A stretch of 64,000 nt of DNA from Plesiomonas sp051652165. GTDB taxonomy: Bacteria > Pseudomonadota > Gammaproteobacteria > Enterobacterales > CAMTGL01. A program made the translations under genes and the position numbers. This document shows, piece by piece, positions 61,676-64,000 of this stretch. The number at the start of each line of letters is the position of its first letter. The first letter of the stretch is position 1. The DNA lies in contig NZ_JBOFTR010000002.1 of the NCBI RefSeq assembly GCF_051652165.1, positions 1 to 64,000 of the forward strand. Direction: 5' to 3'. The notes below the pieces were generated by a model. That model saw only the letters and a program-made list of their open reading frames with translations, was not told the origin of the DNA and ran no database searches.

Positions 61676-62833
61676 TTATTCCTGATTTTTAGTCAGGATA
61701 GTGGCAATACTCTGCTCTATCGGTTTCATATTAATATGCAGTGCTTGCGTGCTGTAGGTGGTTGTAGCGGATTTCTCTGCCAGCTCGTCACCGACATGAT
61801 CACGGGTGTTCACATTAACGGTCATTGATAAGCCAACCCGCAATGGGTATTTAGCCAGTTCAGCGGCATCAAGTTGAATGCGCACCGGCAAGCGTTGCAC
61901 GACTTTGATCCAGTTACCGGTTGCATTTTGCGGTGGTAACAGAGAAAACGCACTGCCTGTACCGGCGGATAACCCTTGTATTTTACCGTGGAAAACCACC
62001 TTATCGCCGTAGAAATCAGAGATCAGTGTTACCGGTTGCCCAATTCGCATATTTTGCAACTGCGTCTCTTTAAAGTTGGCATTCACCCAAACATTTTTCA
62101 GTGGGATAACAGCCATTAACGGCGTTCCCGGTGTGATATAACTGCCCACTTGTACTGAACGTTTAGCAATGTAACCCTCACTTGGGCTAACAATGGTGGT
62201 GCGCTGTAGGTTAATCCACGCCTGTTTAACCCCCTCGATAGCATGCTTAATGGCAGGCTGAGAAGCTAACGGAGTATTGAGTACCAGAGCTTGAGTCGCA
62301 TTAAGTTGCTGCTGAGTTGAGGCTAACTCAGCCTGTGCCTGATGCACGGCATTTTGTGCATGTTGCAAATCTTGCTGTGAGATAGCATCTGTACGGTTTA
62401 GCGTACTTACACGCTTGAGATCTGATATCGCTTGCGACAGCGTTACTGCGCGGGCTTCCACATTCGCCTGTAACTGATGTACATCAAGTGCCAGCTTTTG
62501 GGTATTACGCACGGTTTGCGCTAATTGTGTTTTTGCCTGTTCCAGAGCCAGTGTTGCATCCGTATTATCGAGCTCAACCAACGGTTGCCCAGCGTGAACT
62601 TTGTCATTATCGCTGGCAAAAATAGCGGTAACACTGCCCGTTATCTGGGTATTGATCGGAATAATATTACCCGCAACATACGCATCATCTGTTTGCTGAT
62701 AGTGGCGCAGATCCAGATACCAATAAGTAAAATAGGCAGCGGCGGCGAGAATAAACAACACCGATACCGCAAGCATGGCATGTTTACGGATGGTTTTTTT
62801 GCTGTTGATTGGCGGCGAACTTGGCGCTGTCAT
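61676..62833 (-). CDS. emrA: Multidrug efflux membrane-fusion protein EmrA
   Basis: EmrA is the periplasmic adaptor that links EmrB to TolC. The protein has a short cytoplasmic N-terminus, one membrane anchor (about 18-38, in AMLAVSVLFILAAAAYFTYW), two lipoyl half-motifs and a long coiled-coil hairpin (about 75-200). ATG 62833 (385 residues) is favoured because AAGGA lies about ten bases before; an ATG three codons upstream sits almost on that site. It is 9 bp from emrB. Confidence 0.92.
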   Translation of the reverse strand: MTAPSSPPINSKKTIRKHAMLAVSVLFILAAAAYFTYWYLDLRHYQQTDDAYVAGNIIPINTQITGSVTAIFASDNDKVHAGQPLVELDNTDATLALEQAKTQLAQTVRNTQKLALDVHQLQANVEARAVTLSQAISDLKRVSTLNRTDAISQQDLQHAQNAVHQAQAELASTQQQLNATQALVLNTPLASQPAIKHAIEGVKQAWINLQRTTIVSPSEGYIAKRSVQVGSYITPGTPLMAVIPLKNVWVNANFKETQLQNMRIGQPVTLISDFYGDKVVFHGKIQGLSAGTGSAFSLLPPQNATGNWIKVVQRLPVRIQLDAAELAKYPLRVGLSMTVNVNTRDHVGDELAEKSATTTYSTQALHINMKPIEQSIATILTKNQE

Positions 62834-62849
62834 GGTGTTCATGTCCTTC

Positions 62850-63338
62850 TTAGATCTGTAACAAAAGTTTGTGAAGTAAATATTCAAATTGTGCCCGCTC
62901 ATCAGGCGTAAACGGTGACCAAAGAGCACACAAACGTTCACGTTCTTGCGGCAAAATGGCGTGCATAAAAGCCAGCCCTTGTTCGGTTAACGTTAACTGA
63001 AAACAGCGCCGATCACCGGCAACTAAATGGCGTGAAATCCATTGGCGTGCTTCCATCTCGTCAGCAATGCGTGTTGCACTGGTACGTGATGTGTTTAGCA
63101 ATGTACTTAAATCAGAAGGTTGCAAGGTATAACCTTCACTGGTGTACAGCAGTATCAACGCGGTAAAGAGTGAATCATTAATCTGATACTGCTTTAGAGC
63201 TTCATTGTGCTGACTGAGCAACTGGTTGTGCGTGTGCTGCAATAGGCGGCACAAAATAATCGCTTGCCGTGCATCAGAATGGTCTAACTGCCTTGCACGT
63301 TCTAACAAGGTTTCAATCGGAAGTTTGGGTTTTGACAT
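62850..63338 (-). CDS. emrR: MarR-family repressor of the emr operon (EmrR/MprA-like)
   Basis: EmrR is a MarR-type repressor that senses uncouplers and drugs and derepresses emrAB. The winged helix-turn-helix is near residues 60-110 (LQPSDLSTLLNTSRTSATRI, then MEARQWISRH). The wing has the VAGDRRCFQLTLTEQG loop. It has 162 residues (176 in E. coli MprA). It is the first gene of the operon, ending just before emrA. A candidate operator lies at 63349. Confidence 0.88.
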   Translation of the reverse strand: MSKPKLPIETLLERARQLDHSDARQAIILCRLLQHTHNQLLSQHNEALKQYQINDSLFTALILLYTSEGYTLQPSDLSTLLNTSRTSATRIADEMEARQWISRHLVAGDRRCFQLTLTEQGLAFMHAILPQERERLCALWSPFTPDERAQFEYLLHKLLLQI

Positions 63339-63348
63339 AATAGGCAGT

Positions 63349-63364
63349 AATCTACGTACAGATT
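63349..63364 (-). promoter_or_regulatory. Candidate EmrR operator
   Basis: AATCT (63349-63353) and AGATT (63360-63364) form an inverted repeat around ACGTAC, 11 bp upstream of the emrR start. It fits a MarR-type autoregulatory operator, but the arms are short. Confidence 0.3.
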
Positions 63365-63594
63365 GGATGTTTTATCAGACAAATATAGTTGGCATAGAAA
63401 ATAGTAACGTCTGAAACTACTGGGTGCAATTTGCCGATGGCATTATTTGGCCGCTAATTCGTTACAAATTACTAAATCGTAAGCAATACCAGTAATAACG
63501 AGGCTGCGGCAGAGTCTGTTACCATTACGCAATCTCTACCGGTATGCCGGTACACACCACGGACTATCAGAAAACGCAGTAATTGGATTTAACA

Positions 63595-64000
63595 ATGCAA
63601 ACTGAGCATAAAAAGAACATACCGGCGCTAACGCTGGCAGCGATTGGCGTAGTATATGGTGATATTGGGACAAGCCCGTTATACACCCTACGAGAGTGTA
63701 TTTTGTCGATGGCAGGATTAGGCGTAGTTCCGTCGGTCATTTATGGCTTTCTCTCCACCATTTTTTGGGTGTTGATGCTGGTAGTCTCTGTGAAATATAT
63801 CTGCTTTGTGATGCGAGCAGATAATGCAGGTGAAGGTGGCATTATCACACTCATGTCGCTGGCAGGCCGGCGTACGCAGCCTCGAACTACCGCGATTATT
63901 TTAGTGTTAGGGCTAATTGGTGCCGGTTTTTTCTATGGTGATGGCATTATCACCCCCGCCATTTCCGTGCTCTCTGCGATGGAGGGGTTAGCCCTCATTA
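63595..64000 (+). CDS. kup: Low-affinity potassium transporter Kup, 5' part
   Basis: Kup (TrkD) takes up potassium with protons. Only the first 135 codons are in the window. The start is ATG 63595, and the sequence [19 protein letters not shown], then [14 protein letters not shown] and [20 protein letters not shown] follow E. coli Kup closely. It diverges from emrR across a 256-bp gap and runs out of the window. In E. coli kup also lies near oriC. Confidence 0.96.
   Translation, partial: MQTEHKKNIPALTLAAIGVVYGDIGTSPLYTLRECILSMAGLGVVPSVIYGFLSTIFWVLMLVVSVKYICFVMRADNAGEGGIITLMSLAGRRTQPRTTAIILVLGLIGAGFFYGDGIITPAISVLSAMEGLALI

Overview
The window is a gammaproteobacterial chromosome segment around the replication origin, followed by a complete lateral-type flagellar gene cluster. 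The best guess for the organism is Plesiomonas shigelloides or a close relative. Three things point there: the order mnmG-oriC-mioC, an rsmG-atpI junction without the parAB genes usual in Vibrionaceae and Shewanella, and very Escherichia-like EmrB and Kup combined with Vibrio-like ATP synthase c and a subunits. The species name is an inference; no rRNA gene is present to confirm it.

Region 1 (1-15.9 kb, mostly minus strand) opens with a TAGCAG hexanucleotide tandem repeat. This may encode the poly-serine tail of an unseen upstream protein. It is followed by the complete F1Fo ATP synthase operon (atpIBEFHAGDC), rsmG and mnmG, then oriC with a three-13-mer unwinding element, DnaA boxes and 13 GATC sites. 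Next come mioC, mnmE, yidC, yidD, rnpA and rpmH. Region 2 (15.9-22 kb, plus strand) is the replication operon dnaA-dnaN-recF-gyrB, so oriC and dnaA lie only about 5 kb apart. Region 3 (22-26.8 kb) is the amino-sugar block glmU, a DeoR-family regulator (GlmR-like) and glmS. The regulator has TTTCG-repeat operators on its own promoter.

Region 4 (26.9-59.9 kb) lies directly downstream of glmS, where the Tn7 attachment site would be. It carries one uninterrupted set of 37 flagellar genes. These are an export and switch operon (fliMNPQR-flhBA, minus), a basal-body operon (fliEFGHIJ, plus), flgA-flgM-flgN (minus), the rod/hook operon (flgB to flgL), a lafW-like gene, the flagellin lafA, and a late operon (fliD, fliS, a FliT-like gene, fliK, fliL, the sigma-28 gene fliA, motA and motB). 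Matches to the sigma-54 promoter consensus precede fliM, fliE, flgB and fliD. Sigma-28-like promoters precede flgM and lafA. The sigma-54 activator gene lafK, normally found between the fliM and fliE operons in other lateral systems, is missing. Symmetrical bidirectional terminators bound the cluster.

Region 5 (60.1-64 kb) holds the divergently arranged emrR-emrA-emrB multidrug efflux operon (minus) and the start of kup, a potassium transporter gene cut by the window end. I saw no rRNA, tRNA, CRISPR array, insertion sequence or prophage. The closest thing to an unusual system is the lafK-less lateral flagellar island with its sigma-54 promoters.
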